In this document: in pieces, positions 7,927 to 16,261 of the stretch
Layout of the letters: each line of letters opens with the position of its first letter
How positions within the stretch are numbered: the first letter of the stretch is position 1
NCBI GenBank assembly: GCA_963676355.1
Contig: OY781093.1
Location: forward strand, 496,001 to 560,000
DNA from: JAGLOK01 sp963676355
Lineage (GTDB): Bacteria; Bacillota; Clostridia; Christensenellales; UMGS416
Direction of reading: 5' to 3'
Length of the DNA: 64,000 nt
The notes under the pieces: generated by a model
The model's input: the letters and a program-made list of their open reading frames with translations, nothing else
Databases searched by the model: none
Told to the model about the DNA's origin: nothing
Translations under genes and position numbers: made by a program

Positions 7927-9462
7927 CTAATTATCCTCCCTGTGGTGTGATCCTACTGATTCTTTTCTGTTTATTGCGGCGGTAAGTATCTCTTTGGCAA
8001 CAAGTGCCATATTGTATAGCTCCATTGTTTCGGTGTCGCCGATTTTTGCTTCGTCCAAAGTTTTTATAAGTTCATCTGTAAAATCAAGACCTATTTTTAA
8101 GCCCGTTTCATTTCTTATTATACCGCAGTGTTTTACCATAATGCCTTTAAGTTCGTTCTTTTTTTTCTTCACATCGATTTTAATGTTGGTATCGGCTGGA
8201 TTTTCATATTTTATTTCGCAATTACATTTTTTAAAGTTGTGATTTATATGCTGAGCACTGCGTCTGCCATATACCACGCATTCAAGTGTTGAGTTGCTGG
8301 CAAGCCTGTTTGCTCCGTGCACTCCTGAGTTTGATGCTTCACCAATTGCATATAAGCCTTTGATGTTAGTCAGTCCATCAAAATCGCAAACTATGCCACC
8401 CATCATGTAATGCTGAACAGGACCTATCGGTATAAACTGCTTTGAAATATTTATATTCTTGCTTAGACAGTGGTTATATATTGTAGGGAATCTTTTTTGA
8501 AGAAATTCTTCTGATTCGTGTGTTATGTCAAGCTTTACATAAGGCGATTTTTGGTTTTGAATTTCCTTATATATTTCACGTGCGACAATATCTCTTGGAG
8601 CAAGCTCTGCCATTTCATGTCTGCCGACCATAAAGCGCTCACCTTTGTCGTTGTATAGCTTTGCGCCTTCTCCGCGCACAGCTTCTGAAATCAGAAAGCA
8701 ACGTTTGTTTCGATTCTCAGGAGTATATAGCCCCGTTGGGTGAAACTGAACAAACTCCATGTTGTTAAGCTTTGCTCCTGCGCGAAGCGCCATCGCCATG
8801 CCGTCGCCTGTTGCAACAAGAGGATTTGTGGTGTATCTGTAAATCTGTCCTAACCCGCCTGTGGCAATAATCACTTGGCATGTTCTATACAGAGTATATT
8901 TTTCGCCTTTTTTAACCAAAAGCCCAATCACGGAATCGTTTTCGGTTATTATATCTACAACAAAAGCGTCTTTAAAAAGCTTTACGTTTGGCAGCTTTTT
9001 TACGGTTTGTGTAAGTTTTTCTACGATTTCGGCACCAGTGGCATCGCCTCCGCAGCGGAGTATGCGGCGCATTCTGTGCCCGCCTTCCTGTGCGGTCAGA
9101 AGCTGGCCCTTTTTGTCCATATCGAAGTTTACTCCGAGCTTTATAAGCTCTTCAATATCTTCAGGACCTTCTTGGGCTATCATGCGAACGGCTTTTTCAT
9201 CACACAGGCCTGCTCCTGCGCGAAGAGTGTCATCCAGATGATACTGTATTTTGTCGTCCTTTTCTGTGACGGCGGCAATGCCTCCCTGTGCCAGAGTGGA
9301 TGATGAATCATCGATATTCTGCTTTGTAAAAAGGGTGCATTCTAAGCTGCTGTCAAGATAATATGCAGCATATAGGCCGGCTATTCCGCTTCCTATTATC
9401 GCAACGTCTGTTTGTGCGGATTCGATTTTTGATGGATCAATGTCCGCTAAATATCTTTTCAT
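7927..9462 (-). CDS. nadB: L-aspartate oxidase
   Basis: A flavoprotein that oxidises L-aspartate to iminoaspartate, the substrate of NadA; 511 residues. The FAD-binding start IIGSGIAGLYAAYY, the SSTLAQGGIAAV segment, QFHPTGLY and GVHGANRLASNS are all characteristic. In an anaerobe it would use fumarate or another acceptor instead of oxygen. It sits 12 bp after nadA and is followed at once by nadC. Confidence 0.97.
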   Translation of the reverse strand: MKRYLADIDPSKIESAQTDVAIIGSGIAGLYAAYYLDSSLECTLFTKQNIDDSSSTLAQGGIAAVTEKDDKIQYHLDDTLRAGAGLCDEKAVRMIAQEGPEDIEELIKLGVNFDMDKKGQLLTAQEGGHRMRRILRCGGDATGAEIVEKLTQTVKKLPNVKLFKDAFVVDIITENDSVIGLLVKKGEKYTLYRTCQVIIATGGLGQIYRYTTNPLVATGDGMAMALRAGAKLNNMEFVQFHPTGLYTPENRNKRCFLISEAVRGEGAKLYNDKGERFMVGRHEMAELAPRDIVAREIYKEIQNQKSPYVKLDITHESEEFLQKRFPTIYNHCLSKNINISKQFIPIGPVQHYMMGGIVCDFDGLTNIKGLYAIGEASNSGVHGANRLASNSTLECVVYGRRSAQHINHNFKKCNCEIKYENPADTNIKIDVKKKKNELKGIMVKHCGIIRNETGLKIGLDFTDELIKTLDEAKIGDTETMELYNMALVAKEILTAAINRKESVGSHHREDN

Positions 9463-9474
9463 AAATTGCCTTTT

Positions 9475-10377
9475 CTATTTCACTTCAAGCATTCGCTCGA
9501 GGCTTTTTGACGCTCTTTTAATAAGTTCGTTATCAAGCGTTATCTCGTGCTCCATGTTTTGGAGGGCGTGTAGCACATCCTCGACATGAGTCTTTTTCAT
9601 GTTGGCGCACACAAGCTTGGGTGAAGCCATGTAGAATTTTTTATCTGGGTTCTGGTTTTGCAAAACGTGCAAAATGCCCATCTCTGTGCATATGATGAAT
9701 TCTTTATCTTCTGATTCTTTTGCATATTTTATAATCTGTGCCGTGCTTCCCACAAAGTCAGCCTGTGCGACAACATCGGGCGTGCACTCAGGATGCACCA
9801 AAAGCTTTGCATTTGGCAGCGCAGCTTTAGCTTTTATAACTTCATCTTCAAGCACGCGTTTATGAACTATGCAATAGCCCTTGTGCAAAATCATTTCTTT
9901 TTCGGGAAGTTGAGCCGCCACATAGCTTCCAAGGTTTTCGTCCGGAACGAAGATGATTTCTTTTTGCGGAAGAGAATTAACGACTTTAACAGCATTGCTT
10001 GAGGTGCAGCATATGTCACACTCGGCCTTGGTTTCAGCTGATGAATTGACATAACTGACCACTGCGGCATTTGGGTGCGCCTTGCGATGGGCTATAACGT
10101 CCTCTGCTGTCACCATGTCAGCCATCGGACAGCCTGCATCAATAACTGGCAGAAGCACGGTTTTATCGGGATTTAATATCTTTGCGCTTTCAGCCATAAA
10201 TAATACTCCGCAGAAAACTATCACATCCGCTTCCACTTGAGCGGCTTTTTTTGCAAGCTCAAGAGAGTCTCCGGTGAAGTCTGCAACATCCTGTACGGCT
10301 CCGTCTTGATATATATGCGCAAGGATAACTGCGTTTTTTTCTTTTTTAAGTTTTAATATTTGTTCGCTTATCGTCAT
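9475..10377 (-). CDS. nadA: Quinolinate synthase
   Basis: A [4Fe-4S] enzyme that condenses iminoaspartate with dihydroxyacetone phosphate to quinolinate; 300 residues. The three expected cluster cysteines are visible in VFCGVLF, in the DICCTSSNA segment and in VCANMKKT. The substrate motif HPECTPDVV is present. It is the first gene of the nadABC operon and has a good promoter about 75 bp upstream with an inverted repeat over the -35 box. Confidence 0.97.
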   Translation of the reverse strand: MTISEQILKLKKEKNAVILAHIYQDGAVQDVADFTGDSLELAKKAAQVEADVIVFCGVLFMAESAKILNPDKTVLLPVIDAGCPMADMVTAEDVIAHRKAHPNAAVVSYVNSSAETKAECDICCTSSNAVKVVNSLPQKEIIFVPDENLGSYVAAQLPEKEMILHKGYCIVHKRVLEDEVIKAKAALPNAKLLVHPECTPDVVAQADFVGSTAQIIKYAKESEDKEFIICTEMGILHVLQNQNPDKKFYMASPKLVCANMKKTHVEDVLHALQNMEHEITLDNELIKRASKSLERMLEVK

Positions 10378-10453
10378 ACGATGCCTCTTTGCATTTGAAG
10401 ATTTTATTGCTTCTATTATATCATAAGTGTGATTTGCTTATGTATTAGTACAT

Positions 10454-10489
10454 ATATTAGGTTTGAAAATATCGTTTGTCAAACAAACG
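10454..10489 (-). promoter_or_regulatory. nadABC promoter with overlapping inverted repeat
   Basis: On the minus strand TTGACA (10482 to 10477), 17 bp and TAATAT (10459 to 10454) form a near-consensus promoter for nadA. A 6-bp inverted repeat, CGTTTG and CAAACG with a 5-bp spacer (10473-10489), covers the -35 box, so a repressor bound there would block RNA polymerase. A niacin- or NAD-responsive repressor is a reasonable guess. The same repeat could alternatively be a weak terminator for the ATPase gene just upstream. Confidence 0.6.
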
Positions 10490-10508
10490 TGATAAATTTG
10501 TTATTATG

Positions 10509-11312
10509 CTAGAGTCTGCGTATAAACATTTCAGGATTGTTCATAAAATCTTTAAGCAGGCTAACCGATTCCAGTTCATCCCACTTTTTGTTTTCAATTA
10601 TTCCATCGTCCATGCAGAGAATTTTGGCCTTTTTATATGCCATCAAGATGGGAGAGTGAGTTGCTACTATAAACTGGCAGTTTTCGTTTTCGCTCATGTC
10701 TTTTATTAGGGATAAAAGTGAAAGCTGGCGAATGGGCGACAATGGCACTTCAGGCTCGTCCAAAAGATAAAGACCGTTTGGCACTATGCGCTGCATGAAA
10801 AGGCGAAGGAAGCTTTCGCCGTGGGAAGCTTCACTTAAAAGGTCCTTGCCATATCGCGCCTCCATTCCCGAGATACTGTTTGAATAGGCCGCTCTCGCTT
10901 GATTTTTTGTAAACTGTGAGTGGTTTGCATATTCACGCTCCACTCGGCTAAGTTCATCATTCATTTTCCTTTTTTCTTCACCCAGTTTTAATACGAAATT
11001 AAAAAAGTCTTCGCTGCGAAGGAAAAACTTATTTTTGGGTCGAGAGGCGAAAACGTGTTTAATGGTTTGTGCAAATGGGCGAAGTGCGGCGAGGCTGCTA
11101 TCTCGCGAAGCATCAGTCCGGCCGACCGACGGAAGGGCAAGGTTTACTGCGAGTGCTTCAAGCAAGGTGGATTTGCCGCTCCCATTATCTCCTGCTATGA
11201 ATGTTACAGGGGATTTAAAAGTGATGCTTCGGGTAGCATTAATGGAAGGCACTGTAAAAGGCCATACATCAGGCATATCTTGGGGCAATGATATTTCTCT
11301 TAAATAAATCAT
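10509..11312 (-). CDS. AAA-type ATPase (ABC/SMC-like, single nucleotide-binding domain)
   Basis: A 267-residue soluble ATPase with Walker A GDNGSGKSTLLEAL near residue 42, an ABC-like signature region around SHGESFLRLF, and Walker B GLYLLDEPEVPLSP, followed by a switch His in IVATHSPIL. This matches a family of small predicted ATPases related to the RecF/SMC/OLD group. No membrane partner is adjacent, so it is not a transporter subunit. Its substrate is unknown. It lies upstream of the nad operon on the same strand, with the nad promoter between them. Confidence 0.75.
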   Translation of the reverse strand: MIYLREISLPQDMPDVWPFTVPSINATRSITFKSPVTFIAGDNGSGKSTLLEALAVNLALPSVGRTDASRDSSLAALRPFAQTIKHVFASRPKNKFFLRSEDFFNFVLKLGEEKRKMNDELSRVEREYANHSQFTKNQARAAYSNSISGMEARYGKDLLSEASHGESFLRLFMQRIVPNGLYLLDEPEVPLSPIRQLSLLSLIKDMSENENCQFIVATHSPILMAYKKAKILCMDDGIIENKKWDELESVSLLKDFMNNPEMFIRRL

Positions 11313-11415
11313 ATAAAGTATTATAGCAAAAAAGAACGATGGAGAATATCAAATTTGTCAATCCATGCTGGCTGTATTACAATTGGTTTAATCAAAATAA
11401 ACAATGGAGGGCTTT

Positions 11416-12321
11416 ATGGAATACACATATGAAGATTTCCCTGCATCAAAGGCGCGTGCGGAAGGAATGAAGGACATAGCAATATCACGGAAAACCATGG
11501 GGGCTTTTTACAGAAACGATATAGTTTATATCAATCGCTCGGGAATAGACTTGACTCTCCAGATGCTTATTCCAGAATACGCAGATGGCACTCAGGAAAA
11601 ATATCCGTGCATAGCTTTTATACAGGGCTCAGGTTGGACCAAGCAGGATGTATATTTCAATCTCCCGCAGATGGTAAGTTTCGCCAAGAGAGGCTACGTG
11701 GTGGCATCCATAGAGTATCGAGCCTCAGCAGTCGCGGCTCTGCCCGCACAGGTACACGATGTGAAAACAGCGATACGCTTTTTGAGAAAGAATGCGGATG
11801 AATATAAAATCGACACTAATAACTTTTTTATTTGGGGAGACTCGTCAGGAGCGCACTGCGCGCTGCTTGCAGGAATGACCGACGGCGTTAACGGCCTCGA
11901 CACAGATGACTACGGCGACTATTCGATTGATGCAAATGCTATAGTGGATATATACGGGCCTACGGATTTTGTGCGTTTAGCGCAGATGTTTTCGGCAATG
12001 GACCACTCAAAGGCTGACAGCCCGGAGGGGCTTGTACTCGGCGGAGTTGATATTTTATCGGAAACAGAGCTTGCAAAAAAATATTCTCCCATCACCTATG
12101 TGTCAAAAGAGCGTGAAATACCGCCAGTATTTATAATACACGGCGATAAAGACAGAGTAGTTCCGTTTGAGCAGAGCACGGAGTTTGCAGACAAGCTAAA
12201 CGAGTGCGGCAAGGAGTATCTATTTTACAGACTGGAAGGCGCAGACCATGGTGGTCCGCAGTTCTGGCACGAAGACGTACTTGACATTATAGACAGCTTT
12301 CTTAAAAAACATATGAAATAA
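11416..12321 (+). CDS. Alpha/beta-hydrolase, acetyl-esterase type
   Basis: A 301-residue serine hydrolase of the BD-FAE/acetylxylan-esterase-like group. The nucleophile Ser lies in GDSSGAH, the acid is likely the Asp in HGDKDRVVP, and the His in GADHGGPQFWH completes the triad. An oxyanion-type QGSGW motif is near residue 67. There is no signal peptide, so it acts in the cytosol on imported esters. An ATG at 11404 is in frame, but it is part of the ribosome site (GGAGG at 11406-11410), so the ATG at 11416 is the real start. Confidence 0.85.
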   Translation: MEYTYEDFPASKARAEGMKDIAISRKTMGAFYRNDIVYINRSGIDLTLQMLIPEYADGTQEKYPCIAFIQGSGWTKQDVYFNLPQMVSFAKRGYVVASIEYRASAVAALPAQVHDVKTAIRFLRKNADEYKIDTNNFFIWGDSSGAHCALLAGMTDGVNGLDTDDYGDYSIDANAIVDIYGPTDFVRLAQMFSAMDHSKADSPEGLVLGGVDILSETELAKKYSPITYVSKEREIPPVFIIHGDKDRVVPFEQSTEFADKLNECGKEYLFYRLEGADHGGPQFWHEDVLDIIDSFLKKHMK

Positions 12322-12522
12322 TAGTGCTGCTTATCGATGCTACGTTTTATGACACCGTTAAACATATTCGGTAGATTTGAGGACTTATTGATGAAGGGCA
12401 AGATTAAAAAAATATGTGGAATAGATATTTTATGTAGTGGTTACAGGAGTTATCCTGCTTAAATTATATAATATTGCAGAGCTAAATATGTAAAATCATT
12501 AGTTTTTAATGAATTCCAAGTG
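12322..12522. other. Intergenic, no gene seen
   Basis: AT-rich spacer after the esterase. I see no gene with a ribosome site, no clear terminator and no RNA structure. Control elements of the next operon begin at 12523. Confidence 0.5.
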
Positions 12523-12616
12523 AAAACAACAAAAACAAACAAAATTGCATGTCTTTTTGCGTTGACACCAACATAATAAAGACATATAATTGCAGTAAGT
12601 TGGTTTTTGTTGTTTT
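12523..12616 (+). promoter_or_regulatory. Perfect sigma-A promoter flanked by 14-bp inverted operator-like repeats
   Basis: TTGACA (12562-12567), 17 bp and TATAAT (12585-12590) form a perfect promoter for the DeoR operon. It is flanked by an exact 14-bp inverted repeat: AAAACAACAAAAAC at 12523-12536 and GTTTTTGTTGTTTT at 12603-12616, 80 bp apart. One arm is upstream of the -35 box and the other lies just after the start point. Paired distant sites fit repression by the DeoR-type protein encoded next, perhaps by looping. Confidence 0.75.
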
Positions 12617-12674
12617 TTGTTGCGTAAACTTGTATTGTTGTTATCAAAACACATAATTCCACAAAGGAGAGAAT

Positions 12675-13436
12675 ATGAGCAAGAGATTCCCACAGGAAAG
12701 AAGAGATTATATAGAAAATAAACTTCGCAGTGAAGGCAAGATACGTGTGTCTGAGCTAGCGAGTATTTTTGATGTATCCTCAGAGACCATAAGAAAAGAT
12801 CTAAAGTATCTTGAAAATATGGGTATTGCAAAAAAAGGCTATGGTGGCGCGGTTATTGCAAATGAAAGGTTGGAGCCTTCTTTTGTGGAAAAGCGAATAA
12901 AACATAGACAAGAAAAAGAGCGAATTGCAAAAGCAGCTGTGGATATGGTGGAAGACGGTTCTATACTTTTGCTGGATGCAGGAAGCACAGTTAACATGGT
13001 GGCTTCAATGCTGGGGCTAAAAAAGGACTTGTCGGTGTTTACAAATGCACCTAAAACCGCACAGATTTTAGATGACTTTAAGATAAAAACATATATCGTT
13101 GGAGGAGAGATAAGGTCAAACTCCAATGCGCTTGTCGGTGGATGGGCAATCCGCGCCATATCGGAAATTAAAGCGGATGTTGCAATTATCGGCACAAGCG
13201 GATTCATGGGAAGCAGCGGACCGTGTGTTGAAAACTTTCCCGAAGATGAGATAAAAAAAGCTATGATAAAAAGCGCAAATCGCGTAATAGTGGTGGGAGA
13301 TTCTTCAAAGGCAGAATACACAAGCATGATAAAGTTTTGCGATTGGGAAGATGTTGATGTGTTTATCACAGACGATGGCTTGCCTGATTTTGCAAAAGCA
13401 GCAATTGAGGAAAAAACAGAATTAATTTTAGTTTAA
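12675..13436 (+). CDS. DeoR/GlpR-family transcriptional regulator
   Basis: A 253-residue repressor with an N-terminal winged helix-turn-helix containing the family signature around ISELASIF-type residues and SSETIRKDLKYLE. A C-terminal sugar-phosphate sensing domain follows, with DAGST and GDSSKAEY motifs. Members of this family are usually inactivated by a phosphorylated sugar or polyol. An AAAGGAG ribosome site precedes the ATG. The stop is 15 bp before the E2 start, so it is the first gene of the dehydrogenase operon and probably controls it through the repeats at 12523-12616. Confidence 0.93.
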   Translation: MSKRFPQERRDYIENKLRSEGKIRVSELASIFDVSSETIRKDLKYLENMGIAKKGYGGAVIANERLEPSFVEKRIKHRQEKERIAKAAVDMVEDGSILLLDAGSTVNMVASMLGLKKDLSVFTNAPKTAQILDDFKIKTYIVGGEIRSNSNALVGGWAIRAISEIKADVAIIGTSGFMGSSGPCVENFPEDEIKKAMIKSANRVIVVGDSSKAEYTSMIKFCDWEDVDVFITDDGLPDFAKAAIEEKTELILV

Positions 13437-13451
13437 ATATTGGAGGGTAAA

Positions 13452-14726
13452 ATGGCACAAGCAGTTATAATGCCAAGACAGGGTATCAGCGTTGAAAGCT
13501 GTATCGTTGTTGAGTGGAAAGTGAAAGAAGGCGACGCGGTTAAAGCGGGGGATTTACTTTTTGTATATGAAACCGACAAAGCCGTATTTGAAGAGGAGTC
13601 ACCGGCTGACGGCACAGTGCTCAAGCTCTTATATGAAGAGGGTGATGATGTTGTGTGCTTGGAAAACGTCTTGATTTTGGGCGAAGAGGGCGAAGACATC
13701 AGCGAATTTTTGGAGGGCGCAAAACAGCCTGAAAAAGAGAAAACAGAAGCTTCTGTTCAGGAAAAAGATACACCGAAAGCAAAAGATACAGCTGTTGCTT
13801 CTGCACCACAGGCGGCAGAAGGCGGCAAAGTAAAAATATCGCCTAGGGCTAAAAACTTAGCCGAAAAAAGCGATGCGGATATAAGCTTTGCAAAGGCCAC
13901 GGGTCCAGAGGGACGCATAATAGAGCGCGATGTGAAAGACCTTATACGTAATGGTGTAAAATTGACAGGTGGCGCAGCGCAGGCAAAAGCCTCTGCAGTG
14001 CAAAGCACCGACATGGGTGAATATGAAGCGGTCAAGCATTCTAACATGCGAAAAATTATTGCAAAGAGTATGCACGAGTCACTTTCAAGTATGGCACAGC
14101 TTACGCTCAACTCATCATTTGATGCGACAAATATTTTAAGCTTTAGAAAAGTTATAAAAGCTAAAAAAGAGAGCATGGGTATAAATAACATCACAGTAAA
14201 TGACATGTTGCTCTATGCAGTATCAAGGGTTATTTTAAATCATCCCGACATCAATGCACATTACATGGATGACGAGATCCATAGATATAAAAACGTGAAT
14301 ATAGGAGTCGCAGTGGACTCAGAGCGCGGGCTTTTGGTTCCCACTCTGTTTGGCGCTAACACTTTGACGCTCGATGCGCTATCTTTAAACACAAAAGCAA
14401 TCATTCAAGACGCAAGGGTAGGAAAAATCTCCCCTGACTTATTAAGCGGAGGAACATTTACGGTCACAAACCTCGGAACTCTTGGTGTTGAAAGCTTTAC
14501 ACCTGTTATAAATCCACCACAGACTGCGATTTTGGGCGTGTGCAATCTCACAACAAAACTAAAGCCGGATGGAAAACCATATCAAGCAATGGGACTTTCG
14601 CTCACATTTGACCACAGAGCTGTGGACGGAGCACCTGCTGCACGCTTCCTTCAGGACTTGTGTGGCTATCTTGAAAATTTCACACAGAATCTTGCCCTTG
14701 AAAGCGCAGCGGGAGGTTTACTATGA
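13452..14726 (+). CDS. Dihydrolipoamide acyltransferase (E2) of a 2-oxoacid/acetoin dehydrogenase complex
   Basis: The E2 core carries acyl groups on a swinging lipoyl arm and passes them to CoA. From the ATG at 13452 (424 residues) there is one lipoyl domain with the lipoylation Lys43 in YETDKAVFE. An acidic, Ala/Lys-rich linker follows, then a peripheral subunit-binding domain (about 120-160) and the catalytic domain ending in DHRAVDGAPAA, the HxxxDG active site. An upstream TTG at 13440 merely overlaps the GGAGG ribosome site. It overlaps the E3 gene by 4 bp. Acyl specificity cannot be told from the sequence. Confidence 0.93.
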   Translation: MAQAVIMPRQGISVESCIVVEWKVKEGDAVKAGDLLFVYETDKAVFEEESPADGTVLKLLYEEGDDVVCLENVLILGEEGEDISEFLEGAKQPEKEKTEASVQEKDTPKAKDTAVASAPQAAEGGKVKISPRAKNLAEKSDADISFAKATGPEGRIIERDVKDLIRNGVKLTGGAAQAKASAVQSTDMGEYEAVKHSNMRKIIAKSMHESLSSMAQLTLNSSFDATNILSFRKVIKAKKESMGINNITVNDMLLYAVSRVILNHPDINAHYMDDEIHRYKNVNIGVAVDSERGLLVPTLFGANTLTLDALSLNTKAIIQDARVGKISPDLLSGGTFTVTNLGTLGVESFTPVINPPQTAILGVCNLTTKLKPDGKPYQAMGLSLTFDHRAVDGAPAARFLQDLCGYLENFTQNLALESAAGGLL

Positions 14727-16087
14727 TTTATGATTTAATCGTGCTGGGTGGCGGCCCCGCGGGATACCTTGCTTGCGAGCGTGCTGGACACGAAGGGTTA
14801 AAAGTTCTGCTTATAGAAAAAGAAAGCATAGGCGGTGTTTGCCTAAACCGTGGATGCATTCCAACAAAAACACTGCTTTATTCTGCAAAGATAAAAGACT
14901 CTGCAGAGCATGGCAAAAAATATGGTGTTATATCAGAGGGAGTGTCCATAGACCATAAGGCTGTTATAAAACGCAAAAACAAGGTTGTTAAAAAGCTGAC
15001 TGCTGGAGTTAAGATGCAGGTTAAAGGCGCCGGTGCTGAAATAGTTGAAGCAGAAGGCATCATTCAGGGACAAAACGCTGATGGTTATCAAGTGAAAGCG
15101 GCAGATACAGTATATACGGGAAAAAGACTTCTTATAGCGACTGGCTCTTCACCTGTTGTGCCTCCGATTGACGGAGTGAAGGAATCGTTTGAAGCAGGCG
15201 ATGTAATGACGAGCCGAGAGATACTTGACATTATGGAAGTTCCCGAAAAGCTTGTTGTAATCGGCGGAGGTGTTATAGGGCTTGAAATGGCAAGCTATTT
15301 TAACTCGGCCGGGAGCGACGTGACTGTAATTGAGATGCTTCCCAAAATTGGCGGAGCAATAGATTCGGACATTGCAGGAATCCTTCAGAAAGAATATGAG
15401 AAAAAGGGTGTTAAATTTAATTTGAGCTGTATGGTGACTAAAGTTGCCGACGGCAAAGTAACATACGAAAAAGATGGCGAGAAAGTTGACGTTCCTGCTG
15501 ACAAAGTGCTGCTTTCGGTTGGACGCAGACCAAACTCGCAGGGCATCGGACTTGAGGCTATCGGAGTTCAGGTGGAGCGCGGCAGAGTCATGGTGGATGA
15601 AAGATGCCAGACAAACATTGCAAACGTTTATTGCGCAGGTGATGTAAACGGACGCTCGATGCTTGCCCACACAGCATATCGTCAGGCAGAAGTGGCAGTA
15701 AACAATATTGTCGGCAGGCGCGATGTGATGAGCTATGATGCAATCCCCGGCGTAATATACACTAACCCTGAGGTTGCAGGGATTGGATATACAAAAGAGA
15801 CTGCAAAAGAAGCCGGACTTGATATGACAGAAAAAACTATCACAATGAACTTTGCAGGACGCTATATGGCAGAAAACGAACGTGGCGAGGGAATAGTAAA
15901 AATAATTGTAGATAACCAAAAGAATACATTGATTGGCGTTCACATGATAGGAAACTATTCTTCGGAGATTATAATTTCCGCAGGAATAATGATAGAAAAG
16001 CAAATGAGCATAGATGAAATCAAAAAGTTTGTGTTCCCGCATCCTACCGTAAGCGAAGTGATTCGCGAGGCTATATTTCAACTCTAG
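14723..16087 (+). CDS. lpdA: Dihydrolipoyl dehydrogenase (E3)
   Basis: A flavoprotein that reoxidises the lipoyl arm with NAD+; 454 residues. The FAD motif GGGPAGYLA, the redox disulfide C40/C45 in GGVCLNRGCIPTK, the NAD-binding GGGVIGLEMASYF and the C-terminal HPTVSEVIRE with the catalytic His-Glu are all present. It has no N-terminal lipoyl domain, unlike some clostridial E3 proteins. Translation is coupled to E2 through an ATGA overlap. A 174-bp spacer with a folded element separates it from the E1 gene. Confidence 0.96.
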   Translation: MIYDLIVLGGGPAGYLACERAGHEGLKVLLIEKESIGGVCLNRGCIPTKTLLYSAKIKDSAEHGKKYGVISEGVSIDHKAVIKRKNKVVKKLTAGVKMQVKGAGAEIVEAEGIIQGQNADGYQVKAADTVYTGKRLLIATGSSPVVPPIDGVKESFEAGDVMTSREILDIMEVPEKLVVIGGGVIGLEMASYFNSAGSDVTVIEMLPKIGGAIDSDIAGILQKEYEKKGVKFNLSCMVTKVADGKVTYEKDGEKVDVPADKVLLSVGRRPNSQGIGLEAIGVQVERGRVMVDERCQTNIANVYCAGDVNGRSMLAHTAYRQAEVAVNNIVGRRDVMSYDAIPGVIYTNPEVAGIGYTKETAKEAGLDMTEKTITMNFAGRYMAENERGEGIVKIIVDNQKNTLIGVHMIGNYSSEIIISAGIMIEKQMSIDEIKKFVFPHPTVSEVIREAIFQL

Positions 16088-16110
16088 AGCGCCTAAAAAT
16101 GCGCTGCTTT

Positions 16111-16186
16111 GACATGATGCGTATTCAGTAAATTTCGTCGTGTATTGCTCGATACACGTCCTCATTCACTGAACACACCTCCTGCC
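16111..16186 (+). repeat. Imperfect long inverted repeat between the E3 and E1 genes
   Basis: The spacer folds on itself. The inner stem CGTGTAT/ATACACG (16139-16145 with 16152-16158) is perfect around a 6-base loop. The outer arms around TTCAGT (16124-16129) and ACTGAA (16168-16173) continue outward to 16111 and 16186 with about two thirds of positions paired. A separate small hairpin, AGCGC/GCGCT, lies at 16088-16105. There is no T tract, so it is not a simple terminator. It could be an RNA processing or stability element, or a remnant of a small dispersed repeat. Confidence 0.55.
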
Positions 16187-16261
16187 ATTCAGCAACATTT
16201 TTATAAACTCTATGTAACGAGAACAATATTTAAGTTTTAACAATAATTTGGGAGATAGAAA

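Noticed and set aside
15149..16165. 338-codon frame on the minus strand
   Set aside because: It is antisense to the well-supported dihydrolipoyl dehydrogenase, is rich in Cys, His and Tyr and shows no domain; it is a shadow frame.
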